This document shows positions 18,809 to 28,908 of a stretch of DNA of 64,000 bases, one piece after another. A program made the position numbers and the translations under genes. The notes below the pieces were generated by a model. That model was not told the DNA's origin and searched no databases. It saw only the letters and a list, made by a program, of their open reading frames with translations. Where the stretch lies: assembly GCA_029933125.1 (NCBI GenBank), contig JAOZOU010000005.1, positions 46,352 through 110,351 of the forward strand. The letters are read 5' to 3'. The DNA comes from a bacterium (lineage in GTDB: Bacteria; Arandabacterota; Arandabacteria; Arandabacterales; Arandabacteraceae). Within the stretch, counting starts at the first letter, position 1, and every line of letters begins with the position of its first letter.

Positions 18809-21800
18809 ATGAGAAGATTCAGAGCAGTATCTATCGTGGTAGCAGGGGTCCTGGTATTGGGACTGGCCTCCGTTGCTCTGGGTATGAAGGAGCAGCCAAA
18901 ACCTATCGAGCCACCTGATTATGCAATCGGTAGGTTGCCGGTTTCTTCTCCTTTTGTGATTCTGCAGCAAGGGGAGACGACATGGGTTCAGGTCTATCCG
19001 GATACCTCTCACTGCCCTGGTGATCCGCTTGGTGGTCACGGCGGTGAGGCCGAGGGTGGACCTGATGGCTCCGAGACCTGGTGCTTCGAAGGTTTTGATA
19101 GCTGCGGTGCCTACGACCTCTGTTTTGATCACGAAGATGTGAGGTCATTCCCATCCCAGACCGGCGTCAATTTCTGGCACCTCAGTGACTATGTTGGTGC
19201 TCAGACTGCACCTGATTACATCGGCAGCTATTGTATGTGGTGCGGTTCTGACTCACTGTGGATTGATGGGAATCCTGTCGAGTGCGGTACCTGGGTTTCA
19301 GGAAGGTTCCCCGGTTATGGTAACCAGTGGAACTGCATTGTCGAGTTGTCGCTTCCCGATACGTTCACGACGGTAAGCGGCTGTACACTTTACTTCGACC
19401 CCAGGTATGATACTGAGTGCAAGTACGACTACTTCTATGTTGACTTCTGGACGGGCAGCGAGTGGTACACACTTGCAACATTCAATGCAAGTAGTAATAA
19501 CCCTGGTAGTGAGTGCGGTGCTCCCACTGGTGGTAACCCTGACTACTGGGGTAACACCGATACCGGTCAGCCCAACAGCGCCGGGTGGCAGACACGTGCT
19601 GTCCAGGATGAGCCTGCTTTCAAGATGGCAATAGATGCTGTCTTGGACTCGATTCCAGAGAACGCACCGAGGTTCCGTTGGCGCTTCACATCAGACGGCG
19701 CATGGAGCGATGCTGACGGACGCGGTAACACTGATGGTGCGGCATATATCGATAACGTCTGGGTAGTGGGTGATCCTGGCAAGCGCTATGAGGAAGACTT
19801 CGAGGTCGGCGATTGGACGACTCTCCAGAGCCGCGGTTGGAGTCTTGTCGATCCCGAGGGTGTGGCACAGGCATGGCATCTTGTGCATGACCCTGATCCG
19901 CCATATGAAGGTGGAGACGGTGGTGACAGGACAACATGCTTGCTCGACTCCTCAATCGTTTGGCGTGCACGTCCTGAAGGTGGATATCCGGGTGGTGCTG
20001 CGTGGCGTAACGGCTGGTTCTACAGATTGAAGACACCTGCCCTCCACCTTGATAACACCGGTGCTGTGGTCCAGTATGATCAGTACATGTGTGCACTGGA
20101 CTATACATGCGACTACACCGACACCAAGGTCAGGTTCTATGACACTGCATTTGGTCAGTGGTGTCCGTGGATCAATATCGATGGATTCATTATCTATGGT
20201 GGTTGCTTCTTCTGGAACTTTGACCGCCAGGAGGATGTGACTCCATTCTTCGGTCCAACTGCTGATTCAATGCAGTTTGCCTGGGACCTGATGGATGTGT
20301 CGAATCCTGGGGATTTCTGTCGGGGTAAGCATAAGAAGACCGATAATATCGTGGACAATGTTTCGGTTGGCTTCTTCGACGGAAACGCCACGATCTTTAG
20401 TGCAAGAGTCATCGATATCTTCCAGGACAGCTTCTTCGACAGTTTGCCGCTGTTTAACTCTTTCTTTGATGCCTACGATCCTGATACCGTTGCTTATTAC
20501 TCAGGTCCTCCGTATACCAACACGCTTCCATTCGGCAACCAGCTTTACGTCACTGTGACGGACAAGAACAATGTCAATGACGTAAGGCTTTATGGTAGTG
20601 TGGATAAGGGTGCTACCTGGCAGTACGTCACCATGGACAAGCGCTATGACTACGATCCCAATCATCCCGAGCTTGGTGGTGACTACACAGGTACCTTCTA
20701 TCCTACTGACTTCGGTCTCACGAGGTGGGACAAGGGTACGGAGATCTGGTACTTTGTCTGGTGTCAGGATGGTCAGGGTAACGAGGAATACTTCCCTGCT
20801 GAGGCTAATCCAGCAAATCCAGACCACACTGGAGAGGCATCAGATTACTTCACCGTCTCGATCATGCCGATGTTCCCAGAGACTTACACAGGTGTGAGGA
20901 TTCTCCTTGTCGATGGTTACGGAAGACGTAACTACGACTATGCACCGTGTATGGCTTCTGATGACAATATCAAGCCTCTCGAGGACATCTATGAGGAGAC
21001 CTTGCGTGATGCTGGCTACTGCTATGATAAGTTTGACATAAGCGGTGCTGGCAGCAACATCCACATCCATCCGGTTGAGTACGGTGACTACGATGCCGTG
21101 GTGTGGTTCACTGGACCATACTTCTCCAACTATCTGTTTGATGCTGAAGCCCAGAGAGCAATACAGAATTACATCCAGACAGGTGGTAAGGTGGTTCTCT
21201 GTGGTGACCGCATTGCTTACAACATGGAAGTGGTTGGAGAGGATTCACTTGGAGGGGAGTTCCTCCATGGCATCATGGGGTGCACATATCAGGAGGAGAT
21301 GGAGTCGGCATTCGCCAAGCCTTATCTCTATCTCCAGGCTGCGCCTACAATCAGTGTCTTCGGTACTCCTAAGACGATCAATCCTACCTTCCTGGATTCG
21401 CTCGTCATCTACAGGGAGTGTCCGTATCTGAAGGATATGAGCTATATCTTAACAGATACATCACCTTCTCCTGGTTACACGGCGCAAGCACTTCTGTATG
21501 TGCTCAACCCAAGTCCGGAGTATGATCCTGCTGATGGTGCTATCTACGTGGAGCATGAGAATGGTGGCCAGTGCGTCTTCATCAACTATGACCTCTGCGC
21601 TTCCGTTAACCACACGAGGACGTACTGCGATGGTAGTGCACCTCCTGGAAGGCCGACATTCGCTGCCGGCTACTACTATGGTCGAGTTGAGTTGATACGC
21701 ACCATCCTCGAAGAGCTCTTCGGGCTGCAGTCCAACGGTACGGGTGGCGGTGGCACCAGTGGCGCTGATCGCAAGGCAACATTCCACTGGGCACTTAGCC

Positions 21801-22060
21801 AGAACACGCCGAACCCGATGACTGCTTCCACCAACATCCGCTTCGAGGTTGCTCGTACCAGTGACGTCTCGATTAAGGTTTACAATGCTATGGGACAACT
21901 GGTGAAGACCTTGAAGAACCAGAGGTTGGAGCCCGGAAGGTACTCAGTCCACTGGGATGGTACCAATGCATCTGGGCAGAGAGTTTCCAGCGGAGTCTAC
22001 TTCTACAAGATGGAGACAAAGGATTACCAGGCAACTCGTAAGATGTTGGTCCTCAAGTAG
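18809..22060 (+). CDS. Large secreted protein with GATase-like domain and C-terminal sorting tail
   Basis: A 1083-residue protein with a cleavable signal peptide (MRRFRAVSIVVAGVLVLG, ending near SVALG). The N-terminal half is rich in Cys, Gly, Trp and Tyr and resembles the beta-sandwich regions attached to immune-inhibitor-A-like secreted proteins. Around residues 690-800 a Rossmann-like segment (RILLVDGYGRRN, then VVLCGDRIAYN) resembles a class I glutamine-amidotransferase-like fold without an obvious catalytic Cys. The last ~85 residues are a FlgD-like/T9SS-type sorting domain: NTPNPMTASTNIRFEV, VYNAMGQLVKTL, SGVYFYKMETKDY and a final KMLVLK. I start it at the ATG with GGAGGG eight bases upstream, not at a GTG nine codons earlier. 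The strong promoter and terminator suggest high expression as a single gene. Function unknown; probably a surface or secreted structural or degradative protein. Confidence 0.82.
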   Translation: MRRFRAVSIVVAGVLVLGLASVALGMKEQPKPIEPPDYAIGRLPVSSPFVILQQGETTWVQVYPDTSHCPGDPLGGHGGEAEGGPDGSETWCFEGFDSCGAYDLCFDHEDVRSFPSQTGVNFWHLSDYVGAQTAPDYIGSYCMWCGSDSLWIDGNPVECGTWVSGRFPGYGNQWNCIVELSLPDTFTTVSGCTLYFDPRYDTECKYDYFYVDFWTGSEWYTLATFNASSNNPGSECGAPTGGNPDYWGNTDTGQPNSAGWQTRAVQDEPAFKMAIDAVLDSIPENAPRFRWRFTSDGAWSDADGRGNTDGAAYIDNVWVVGDPGKRYEEDFEVGDWTTLQSRGWSLVDPEGVAQAWHLVHDPDPPYEGGDGGDRTTCLLDSSIVWRARPEGGYPGGAAWRNGWFYRLKTPALHLDNTGAVVQYDQYMCALDYTCDYTDTKVRFYDTAFGQWCPWINIDGFIIYGGCFFWNFDRQEDVTPFFGPTADSMQFAWDLMDVSNPGDFCRGKHKKTDNIVDNVSVGFFDGNATIFSARVIDIFQDSFFDSLPLFNSFFDAYDPDTVAYYSGPPYTNTLPFGNQLYVTVTDKNNVNDVRLYGSVDKGATWQYVTMDKRYDYDPNHPELGGDYTGTFYPTDFGLTRWDKGTEIWYFVWCQDGQGNEEYFPAEANPANPDHTGEASDYFTVSIMPMFPETYTGVRILLVDGYGRRNYDYAPCMASDDNIKPLEDIYEETLRDAGYCYDKFDISGAGSNIHIHPVEYGDYDAVVWFTGPYFSNYLFDAEAQRAIQNYIQTGGKVVLCGDRIAYNMEVVGEDSLGGEFLHGIMGCTYQEEMESAFAKPYLYLQAAPTISVFGTPKTINPTFLDSLVIYRECPYLKDMSYILTDTSPSPGYTAQALLYVLNPSPEYDPADGAIYVEHENGGQCVFINYDLCASVNHTRTYCDGSAPPGRPTFAAGYYYGRVELIRTILEELFGLQSNGTGGGGTSGADRKATFHWALSQNTPNPMTASTNIRFEVARTSDVSIKVYNAMGQLVKTLKNQRLEPGRYSVHWDGTNASGQRVSSGVYFYKMETKDYQATRKMLVLK

Positions 22061-22086
22061 AAGTTGGGTTTCCTGGAATACAGTTA

Positions 22087-22120
22087 CTGGGGCTTCCGTA
22101 ATCGGAAGCCCCAGTTTTTT
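22087..22120 (+). terminator. Strong intrinsic terminator
   Basis: A perfect 12-base-pair stem (CTGGGGCTTCCG at 22087-22098 with its complement at 22103-22114), a TAAT loop and six T residues, 26 bases after the stop of the secreted-protein gene. Confidence 0.95.
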
Positions 22121-22143
22121 GCCTCACCACGAGACTTTTAGTG

Positions 22144-22173
22144 TTGACAACATTGGTAGCCCGTTGTTATAGT
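22144..22173 (+). promoter_or_regulatory. Sigma-70-type promoter for the lipoprotein operon
   Basis: TTGACA at 22144-22149 and TATAGT at 22168-22173, 18-base spacer. It lies just after the terminator and 65 bases before the ATG at 22238, and probably drives the three exported-protein genes to 27483. Confidence 0.75.
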
Positions 22174-22237
22174 CTCGTGAAAACTTTACTGTCAGGTCTA
22201 TTTAAGAACCAACGTTATTGAGCACAGGGGAGTGTTT

Positions 22238-23815
22238 ATGCGCAAGCTGGCGATTGCTTTGTTGCTTTCTGGCGCAGTACTCATTCTTATTGGTGGATGC
22301 ATCAAGGAGAATCTAGTGAGGCCCGATCGCAATCGTCCGCCGGAGACAATTCTGACTGTAGGTCCAGACATGAGCGATCGAGTGTTTCACAAGTATCGTG
22401 TGCGGTGGACGGGTTTTGATCGTGACGGTGTGGTCGTCGCATATAAGGTTGCGGCTGTTTCCGAAACTCAGCTTTACGGTGGACTGGTTAGTGAAGAAGA
22501 TATTGAGGCTTACCTTTTTGAATTGCCCTGGAAGGTGACAGATGCGACTGAAAGTCTCTTCGTCTTTCGTGCTGATCTTCCAAACTCCCGTAACTACAGT
22601 CTCTATGTTGCAGCTATCGATAACGAAGGCAAGGAGGATCCTACACCTGCAGCTACCAATTTCCTCGCTATCGACTATGGACTGCCTGAACTTGTTGTGA
22701 AGATCTCAAGCAATCTTGATCCTATTCCAAGGGTGCCACCTGAGAAAGGCGATACACTTCCTGCCTATAATCTGGTAAACCCACCTGAACCGATAACAGT
22801 AAAGGTGCAGTGGGAGGGGCATGATCCTGATGGTGTGGTTACGAGCTGGAAATACCGTCTGGATTCAAGCCCTGAAAGGACGGTTCCTGCAGATTGCACT
22901 TATGTCAACTTGCTCTATGATCCTTCAGATGCATCTGTTAGCGATGTCTGGCTGGGAACGCATGAGTTCAGGCTCATTGCAATAGATGATGCCAATGCCC
23001 AGAGCCCTGAGAAGGTGGCTCGCTTTGTTATAAATTTCGATCCCCAGACTGTGATCGACAGTATATGGAGTTACAGGCGCAAGGTAGACAATACTCCTAC
23101 GTCTTTTGACTCACTTCCGCCAAAGCTGGTCTATGCTCGTGCATGGCGAGATTCACCCCAGGTCTATGCCAACGTTGATCGCATTGCCTATCACTTTGGA
23201 CAGCTCAAGATAAAGTTTCATGCTACTGACATTGACGGACCAATTGGCTCGGCACCGCCAAGCGAGTTCAAATGGGTAATACTTGGTACACTCCAGAAGA
23301 CCGATAGATGGATTTCAAATCCGTGCGGCAGCTCAGATTCGATCTTCTTCTATTGCGATACGACGCGTACTGAGCCTTTCCTCGACAGTGATCGACCATT
23401 CATACTTGCGGTAAGGTCAAGGGATTACTACGGTAAGGCTGACGGAAGTCCCGATACAGTAATGTTCATGGTCAATGTGCCGCCTAAGATTGTTGAAGGT
23501 AGTCTCACTTACCAGGTCCTCGATCCTGATAGGGGGAAGGTGAAGTTTACGTGGGATGCTACCGACCCGGATGAAGGCTATGGCTGGGGAGTTGCTGTTG
23601 GCGAATATGAACAGGCTTTGATCAAGTACAGATACAGAATTGATGACGGCCTGTGGCAGGATGTAACGAGCAAGACACGTGCTCCAATAAGATATAAGAA
23701 GCTAGCGATTGTTGAAGGTATAGAGCCGGGAGAGCATAGATTAATATTGCATGCCTACAATGGTGACTACTTTGAAACCCGCGCAGATAGGGATACCTTG
23801 TATTTCCAATTATAG
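22238..23815 (+). CDS. Lipoprotein with Ig-like/fibronectin-like domains
   Basis: A 525-residue lipoprotein: the hydrophobic signal ends in LIGGC. It is built from repeated beta-sandwich modules, recognisable by RPPETILTVGP followed by YRVRWTGFDRDGVVVAYKV, then VKVQWEGHDPDGVVTSWKYRLD and VKFTWDATDPDEGYGW. The W-x-G-x-D-x-D-G pattern resembles Ig-like or fibronectin type III domains that bind calcium or partner proteins. The ATG has GGGGAG seven bases upstream; a GTG two codons earlier is less likely. It is closely similar in design to the next gene, suggesting tandem duplication. No enzyme motif is seen. Confidence 0.78.
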   Translation: MRKLAIALLLSGAVLILIGGCIKENLVRPDRNRPPETILTVGPDMSDRVFHKYRVRWTGFDRDGVVVAYKVAAVSETQLYGGLVSEEDIEAYLFELPWKVTDATESLFVFRADLPNSRNYSLYVAAIDNEGKEDPTPAATNFLAIDYGLPELVVKISSNLDPIPRVPPEKGDTLPAYNLVNPPEPITVKVQWEGHDPDGVVTSWKYRLDSSPERTVPADCTYVNLLYDPSDASVSDVWLGTHEFRLIAIDDANAQSPEKVARFVINFDPQTVIDSIWSYRRKVDNTPTSFDSLPPKLVYARAWRDSPQVYANVDRIAYHFGQLKIKFHATDIDGPIGSAPPSEFKWVILGTLQKTDRWISNPCGSSDSIFFYCDTTRTEPFLDSDRPFILAVRSRDYYGKADGSPDTVMFMVNVPPKIVEGSLTYQVLDPDRGKVKFTWDATDPDEGYGWGVAVGEYEQALIKYRYRIDDGLWQDVTSKTRAPIRYKKLAIVEGIEPGEHRLILHAYNGDYFETRADRDTLYFQL

Positions 23816-23844
23816 GACTTTTGGGAAAATAGGGGGATGGGAAG

Positions 23845-26043
23845 ATGTTTGAGAAAGCAGTCAATGTCCTCTTGATAATCTTAGTGGCGGCATTCTTGCT
23901 GATTGGCGGATGTAGTGAGAAGGGGGGTGGCACTAGATATGCGAATCTACCGCCTGACACCTTTATCTCATTTGGTCCCAGGGAGGAATCCTTTACCTAC
24001 TATAAGGTTCAGGCTTACTGGTATGGTGCGGATGAGGATGGTGACATTGACCACTATGAGGTTACCACTGTCAAGAATCTGACAGATTCGACATTGGCTT
24101 TGCTTGACTTTGATGCACTTGACTGGGGCGTAACTTTCTCTGGAGAAAGCACTTTCATAATGCTTGCCGATTCATGTTGCCTTGATAGCACTGACAAACC
24201 ATCTCCTGGTGCTGAGTATGCGGGTTCACCATGGGGTATCCTTGTGCGTTCGGTTGACAGGGAAGGAGCAGTCGATCCAACACCTGCAGCACTCTTTTTC
24301 ATTGCCACGAATGTTATACCGAAAGGCAAGATTGAAATTCCGCGTAAGCCAATTGGCTATGTCCCTCTTGTTCCACCACATCCTTATATTGAGTGGTCAG
24401 GCAAGGATCCAGATGGCGAAGCCCGTGAGCTCATGTACAAATATATTGTCATACCCTCTGACAGTCTTAAGGCCAAGTACCCCCGCCTGCCGCCGCTCGA
24501 CTATGAGGGACCAGGACCAGATTCTCTCAAGCATGATGCTCCTCCAATTGGGCGGTGGAGCGAATGGGTTCCTTCGGATTGCACATATGTTAAGGATCTT
24601 AATCTCTCGCGGTTCATCGAGAGCCGTGACACAATTCACGTTTATGTAACTGTGAAGGACGAGGGAGGCGCATATTTGCCCGAGAAGCTCTTCGGAGCAT
24701 ATAACAACTGGGCTAACTGGACTGTTTTTGGAATCACGCGGTTGGGTGGAGGTGTGACTATTGTTGTGGATGCAGGAGGGCTTGGTCGGCGCAAGAGCAA
24801 CAATGTTAGCGAGTACAAAAACAATGTGGCTGCGGTTTTCAAGGGCGCAGAGGTATCCTTTAGATTCTGGGGGCTTGAAGATAGGGTTAGGGGAAAGCTT
24901 GCTTCGGCCTACCGCTATTACTATGACAATCCCGATGCACCTGGTTCGGCATGGAACTACTGGACAGGCATTACGGACAAGGATCGCCAGCGTGGATCTG
25001 TGCCCGAATGGTTAGTTCGGTATCCTCCCGATGGGAGCAAGCTGATACCAGATTTTGGACCTCATGCCTTCGTTGTTGAGCTTGTCGATGTGAACCAGGA
25101 GACAACCCATTGTGAGTTCAACTTTGAAATCCTCCGGGGCCCAGATCCTTACGGTGAGCATAAGATTCTGCTTGTGGATGACACCTGGGCAGAGGAATGG
25201 CCTGAGCCAAGGCCACCGGCTTATGAGGATTCGTCGGATAATTTCTGGCTCGATGTGCTCAATGGTTACAACATTGAGGTTTTTGATACCAGGCGGGGCC
25301 AGGCCTATACCAAGAAGGTTCCAGTTAGAATGGTGGGATTAGCAACAACAGTGATCTGGGTTGTTGACGAAGATCTTGACCAACCTGACACCCAGCTCCT
25401 CCAGGCCTGCTGGGATTACGGTAACTATCTCTACTCTTACATAAAGGTTGGAGGCAATCTTATCATAGTTGGAAAAAGTCCTGTGCGTGACTGTGCTTAC
25501 TGGCCGGATAAGCAGCGTCTTGATCCTCAAGTTCGTTCAAGAATGACATCCTATGATTTCCGTCCCCAGGTATCCGGTGGGGATACCGTGTACAATTTCA
25601 TGTGGGACGTCTTCGGAATCAAACGCATGCGACAAAGTTCGGAACGCAAGATCAATGCACTCATATCTTGCGGGATCTGTAATCCTGAATGGGCAGACAC
25701 CATCTTTTCTCGCCCTTATCATGAGGGTGGTTATGAAGGAGAGATAGGTGGGGCGTTCTACATAACAGATTTGCGCTCACCGGATGACGAAGATTATCCG
25801 CTCTATGTTGAGCCAATGTTTGCAACCGGCTACTATAACTCCGCCCAAGGTGAATGGGAAGACGTAAGTGATGATGAGGTTATCGCTGTCTATGTGCCTG
25901 CTCATGACGGTTACGGACATGCTGCATACATAGGTCTTCCGGCTTACTACTTCAATCACGATGATATGAAGAGGGTTATAAGGAAGCTGCTGACCAGGTT
26001 TGGCGAAAGCCCGATAGGGCAACAAGATGAGGAGCATCGCTAA
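23845..26043 (+). CDS. Lipoprotein related to upstream gene, with GATase-like C-terminal region
   Basis: A 732-residue lipoprotein; the signal ends in LIGGC. The N-terminal half repeats the modules of its neighbour: NLPPDTFISFGP, QAYWYGADEDGDIDHYEV and YIEWSGKDPDGEARE. From about residue 435 a different domain begins (HKILLVDDTWAEEW, TTVIWVVDEDLDQPD, GGNLIIVGKSPVRD). It resembles the Rossmann-type GATase-like segment of the 1083-residue protein, again without a clear catalytic triad. The gene lies 29 bases after its paralogue with a GGGGGATGGGAAG ribosome-binding region. Probable role: an outer-surface assembly or binding protein that works together with the flanking exported proteins. Confidence 0.76.
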   Translation: MFEKAVNVLLIILVAAFLLIGGCSEKGGGTRYANLPPDTFISFGPREESFTYYKVQAYWYGADEDGDIDHYEVTTVKNLTDSTLALLDFDALDWGVTFSGESTFIMLADSCCLDSTDKPSPGAEYAGSPWGILVRSVDREGAVDPTPAALFFIATNVIPKGKIEIPRKPIGYVPLVPPHPYIEWSGKDPDGEARELMYKYIVIPSDSLKAKYPRLPPLDYEGPGPDSLKHDAPPIGRWSEWVPSDCTYVKDLNLSRFIESRDTIHVYVTVKDEGGAYLPEKLFGAYNNWANWTVFGITRLGGGVTIVVDAGGLGRRKSNNVSEYKNNVAAVFKGAEVSFRFWGLEDRVRGKLASAYRYYYDNPDAPGSAWNYWTGITDKDRQRGSVPEWLVRYPPDGSKLIPDFGPHAFVVELVDVNQETTHCEFNFEILRGPDPYGEHKILLVDDTWAEEWPEPRPPAYEDSSDNFWLDVLNGYNIEVFDTRRGQAYTKKVPVRMVGLATTVIWVVDEDLDQPDTQLLQACWDYGNYLYSYIKVGGNLIIVGKSPVRDCAYWPDKQRLDPQVRSRMTSYDFRPQVSGGDTVYNFMWDVFGIKRMRQSSERKINALISCGICNPEWADTIFSRPYHEGGYEGEIGGAFYITDLRSPDDEDYPLYVEPMFATGYYNSAQGEWEDVSDDEVIAVYVPAHDGYGHAAYIGLPAYYFNHDDMKRVIRKLLTRFGESPIGQQDEEHR

Positions 26044-26064
26044 TCTTTGGTAACGGAGGAGAGT

Positions 26065-27483
26065 ATGGCGCATTTTAGACCAGGGTTTCTCTTCGCTCTT
26101 ATAGCTTTGTTGCTGTTGGTTCCTGCCTGGTGCTCAGGGAGTGTCAAGCTCTATGCTCCAGAGATTCGAATTCTCGAAAACGATAGAGAGGTCTATCTTG
26201 AGTGGAACGATACCAAGCCCGATAGCATGGTTACTATAGAGCAGCCAGTGCTTGGAACCTTACTTGTTCCGTGGAGAGGTAATGCTTCACTTGAAGCTGA
26301 GGGAATCTATGTGGGTGCCTGTGACTGGACCTTCACTTTCAGAGTTGATCGCTCAGGTGATAGTCTAAAGCTCCTATGGTCAGAGGTTGCCAATTGGGAA
26401 ACCAAGGCTACCCGAGATCGCGACTTAGTGATAAGTGAACTTGATAGTCTCTATACGCTCTCACATGGGATAAAGGTGAGAATAAAGTCTGACGGACTAT
26501 TTGAGCCTGATACGAGCGGCTGGCACGGTCCTATGCCAGAGTTTGGCGGCATATATAGGCCCGAGCTTGATAGTGACCCGACTGTCCCAATCTACTTCGT
26601 ATTCACATGCACAGATGGCGGCGAGTTGGGTTCAGAAAGTGTTGCTTTCGATTGGATTGATGATCATGGTAACAGCGGTGATTTTACAGTTGATGATGCT
26701 GACTCATGGGTCGCTGTGAGCAGGGGTTTTAAGGTGAGGTTTGCTCCTGGCGAATACTATAGTGGCGAGTCTTTTGGCGTGGACGTTCTTATACCACTGA
26801 TGCTTGGGGATCAGTTCCGCATCAGCGCTGAGACTTTTGATGGATATCTGGTTCTCAGGCATTCCGTTGAAGATAGGGAAACTCCTGAAGGTGGTATAGC
26901 ACAGTACAAGGTAGTTGCTAACATAAGCAAGTGCGACACATTTAAATTCTTTCTCAACGAGTCGGGTGAATATGATCCTTATGGTACAAGGCATTTCACA
27001 GATAAAGGCGTAAAATTTGAGGCGGAGGGCGTCGAGCCGAGCTCAGACTTCGCAACTGTTCTCAATGGGTTCCCCTACTACTATACTGTTGTGACCTATG
27101 ATTGGACCGAGGACTATCAGCTTGCGATGAGTGATACTAACTGGCACAGGGTTGTTCCATCAGTTCCACCCGCTCCCAATGCTGAGCATGTTTATGTTGT
27201 TCCCAATCCTTATGTTGGAAGAGCTGGTTGGGAAGTTGGGGAAGCAAAGATACAATTTGTTAATATCCCTAAGTTTGCCAAGATAAGGATCTATGATGCA
27301 GCCGGTAGCTATATCAACACAGTCTATCCCAATCACTATAGCTATGATCCTACAAAACCTCAGGGTACAGCAGATTGGAATCTCAAGGACAGTGATGGTG
27401 AGGATGTTGTAAGCGGTGTCTACATTTACCGAGTAGAGTCGAATAGTGGAACAAAGATTGGCAGATTCATAGTCATTCGCTGA
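26065..27483 (+). CDS. Exported protein with FlgD-like sorting tail
   Basis: A 472-residue protein with a signal peptide (hydrophobic LLFALIALLLLVPAW-type core, cleavage near CSG). The middle is beta-rich and unrecognised. The last ~100 residues have VPNPYVGRAGWE, AKIRIYDAAGSYINTV, VVSGVYIYRVES and a final RFIVIR, the pattern of C-terminal sorting/FlgD-like domains in FCB bacteria. I use the ATG at 26065, with GGAGGAG four bases upstream, instead of an upstream TTG. It follows the two lipoproteins by 21 bases and is probably the last gene of their operon. Confidence 0.78.
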   Translation: MAHFRPGFLFALIALLLLVPAWCSGSVKLYAPEIRILENDREVYLEWNDTKPDSMVTIEQPVLGTLLVPWRGNASLEAEGIYVGACDWTFTFRVDRSGDSLKLLWSEVANWETKATRDRDLVISELDSLYTLSHGIKVRIKSDGLFEPDTSGWHGPMPEFGGIYRPELDSDPTVPIYFVFTCTDGGELGSESVAFDWIDDHGNSGDFTVDDADSWVAVSRGFKVRFAPGEYYSGESFGVDVLIPLMLGDQFRISAETFDGYLVLRHSVEDRETPEGGIAQYKVVANISKCDTFKFFLNESGEYDPYGTRHFTDKGVKFEAEGVEPSSDFATVLNGFPYYYTVVTYDWTEDYQLAMSDTNWHRVVPSVPPAPNAEHVYVVPNPYVGRAGWEVGEAKIQFVNIPKFAKIRIYDAAGSYINTVYPNHYSYDPTKPQGTADWNLKDSDGEDVVSGVYIYRVESNSGTKIGRFIVIR

Positions 27484-27567
27484 AGAATATGAGCCGACTA
27501 CCTCCTCAATACTTCTGAGATTTTTTCTTCTTTCTGATTTTCATTTGAGTCCAAGGAGGAAAAGCGC

Positions 27568-28908
27568 ATGAAATCCAGAAAACTGGGAATTTCGCGTATC
27601 GGGAAGAATGCCAGACGCTTGCTTGGCATCGACAAGAAGTACATCTCGCCATCCTATACCCGTGCCTATCCTTTCTTTATGAGTCGTGGTAAAGGGGCCT
27701 ATGTCTGGGATGTTGATGGAAATCGCTTTCTTGATTTTACATCAGGCATAGCAGTCACATCTACTGGACATAGCCATCCAAGGGTCGTGAAGGCAATTGA
27801 AAGACAGGCTCGCAAGTTTCTTCATATGTCAGGATCTGACTTCTACTATGATACCGAGATTCTGCTTGCCGAGAAGCTGGCTTCGATCACACCTGGTAGT
27901 AAGGATAAGAAGGTTTTCTTCTGCAACTCTGGTGCTGAAGCTGTTGAGGCTGCCATGAAGCTTGCGAGGTATTGGACACGAAGGCAGTATTTCATTGCCT
28001 TTCTGGGATCTTTCCATGGAAGGACGCTTGGAGCGCTTTCGCTTACATCAAGTAAATACGTTCAACGTTCACGTTTTGCCCCTTTGACCCCAGGTGTAAT
28101 TCACGTTGCCTATGGTGACTGCCACCATTGCACCTATGGCCTAAGCTATCCTCAGTGCGATATCGCATGTGTATCCTATATTGAGGACGTTATCTTCAGG
28201 CGGTATGTTGCACCTGAGGAGGTTGCTGCAATCTTTGTCGAGCCCATCCTCGGGGAGGGCGGCTATATAGTCCCACCACGTGAATTCCATCCAAGGCTCA
28301 AGACGCTTGCCTCCAAGTATGGAATCCTGTTTGTTGCGGACGAGATTCAGTCAGGCATGGGCCGAACGGGCAAGATGTTTGCAATTGAGCACTGGGGTGT
28401 TGTGCCTGATGTTTTAACGATTGCCAAGGGGGTTGCTTCGGGAATGCCGCTGGGCGCAACCGTCGCTCCTTCGAAGATAATGAACTGGAAACCCGGAAGC
28501 CATGGAAGCACATTCGGGGGCAATCCTGTATCATGCGCTGCTGCTCTTGAGACAATAGATCTTCTTGAGAAGGGTCTTGTGAAGAATGCAGCCAAGATGG
28601 GCGACTACATCATGAAAAAGCTTAAGCCTTTCGAGGAGAAATACCGCCATATTGGACGGATTGGCGGATTGGGCCTTATGATAGGCATAGAGATAGTGCG
28701 TGACAAGAAGTCTGGTAAGCCCGCACCGGAATTGAGGGATCGCATAGTCGAGGCATGCTTCTGGAAGGGGCTCCTCATCCTACCATGTGGTCCGACTTCT
28801 CTGCGTTTTGTTCCTCCACTTGTAATCGGCAGGCATGAGGCAGATGAGGCTCTGAACATTTTCGAAGATGTTGTTCGTGAGGTTGAAAGCAGGAGACACC
28901 GGAGATGA
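27568..28908 (+). CDS. Class III PLP aminotransferase (acetylornithine/GABA aminotransferase family)
   Basis: A 446-residue fold-type I PLP enzyme. Motifs in order are VWDVDGNRFLDFTSGIAV, FFCNSGAEAVEAAMKLAR (phosphate-binding turn), GSFHGRTLGALSLTSSK, FVEPILGEGGYIVPP, VADEIQSGMGRTGKMF (Asp that pairs with PLP) and TIAKGVASGMPLGA with the Schiff-base Lys. The unusual ~30-residue N-terminal extension and an insert with HHCTYGL and CDIACVSYIED resemble archaeal-type GabT/ornithine aminotransferases or broad-specificity amino-acid racemases of this family. The substrate is therefore uncertain. It has a good AAGGAGG site and is coupled to the DUF4438 gene by an ATGA overlap. Confidence 0.9.
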   Translation: MKSRKLGISRIGKNARRLLGIDKKYISPSYTRAYPFFMSRGKGAYVWDVDGNRFLDFTSGIAVTSTGHSHPRVVKAIERQARKFLHMSGSDFYYDTEILLAEKLASITPGSKDKKVFFCNSGAEAVEAAMKLARYWTRRQYFIAFLGSFHGRTLGALSLTSSKYVQRSRFAPLTPGVIHVAYGDCHHCTYGLSYPQCDIACVSYIEDVIFRRYVAPEEVAAIFVEPILGEGGYIVPPREFHPRLKTLASKYGILFVADEIQSGMGRTGKMFAIEHWGVVPDVLTIAKGVASGMPLGATVAPSKIMNWKPGSHGSTFGGNPVSCAAALETIDLLEKGLVKNAAKMGDYIMKKLKPFEEKYRHIGRIGGLGLMIGIEIVRDKKSGKPAPELRDRIVEACFWKGLLILPCGPTSLRFVPPLVIGRHEADEALNIFEDVVREVESRRHRR

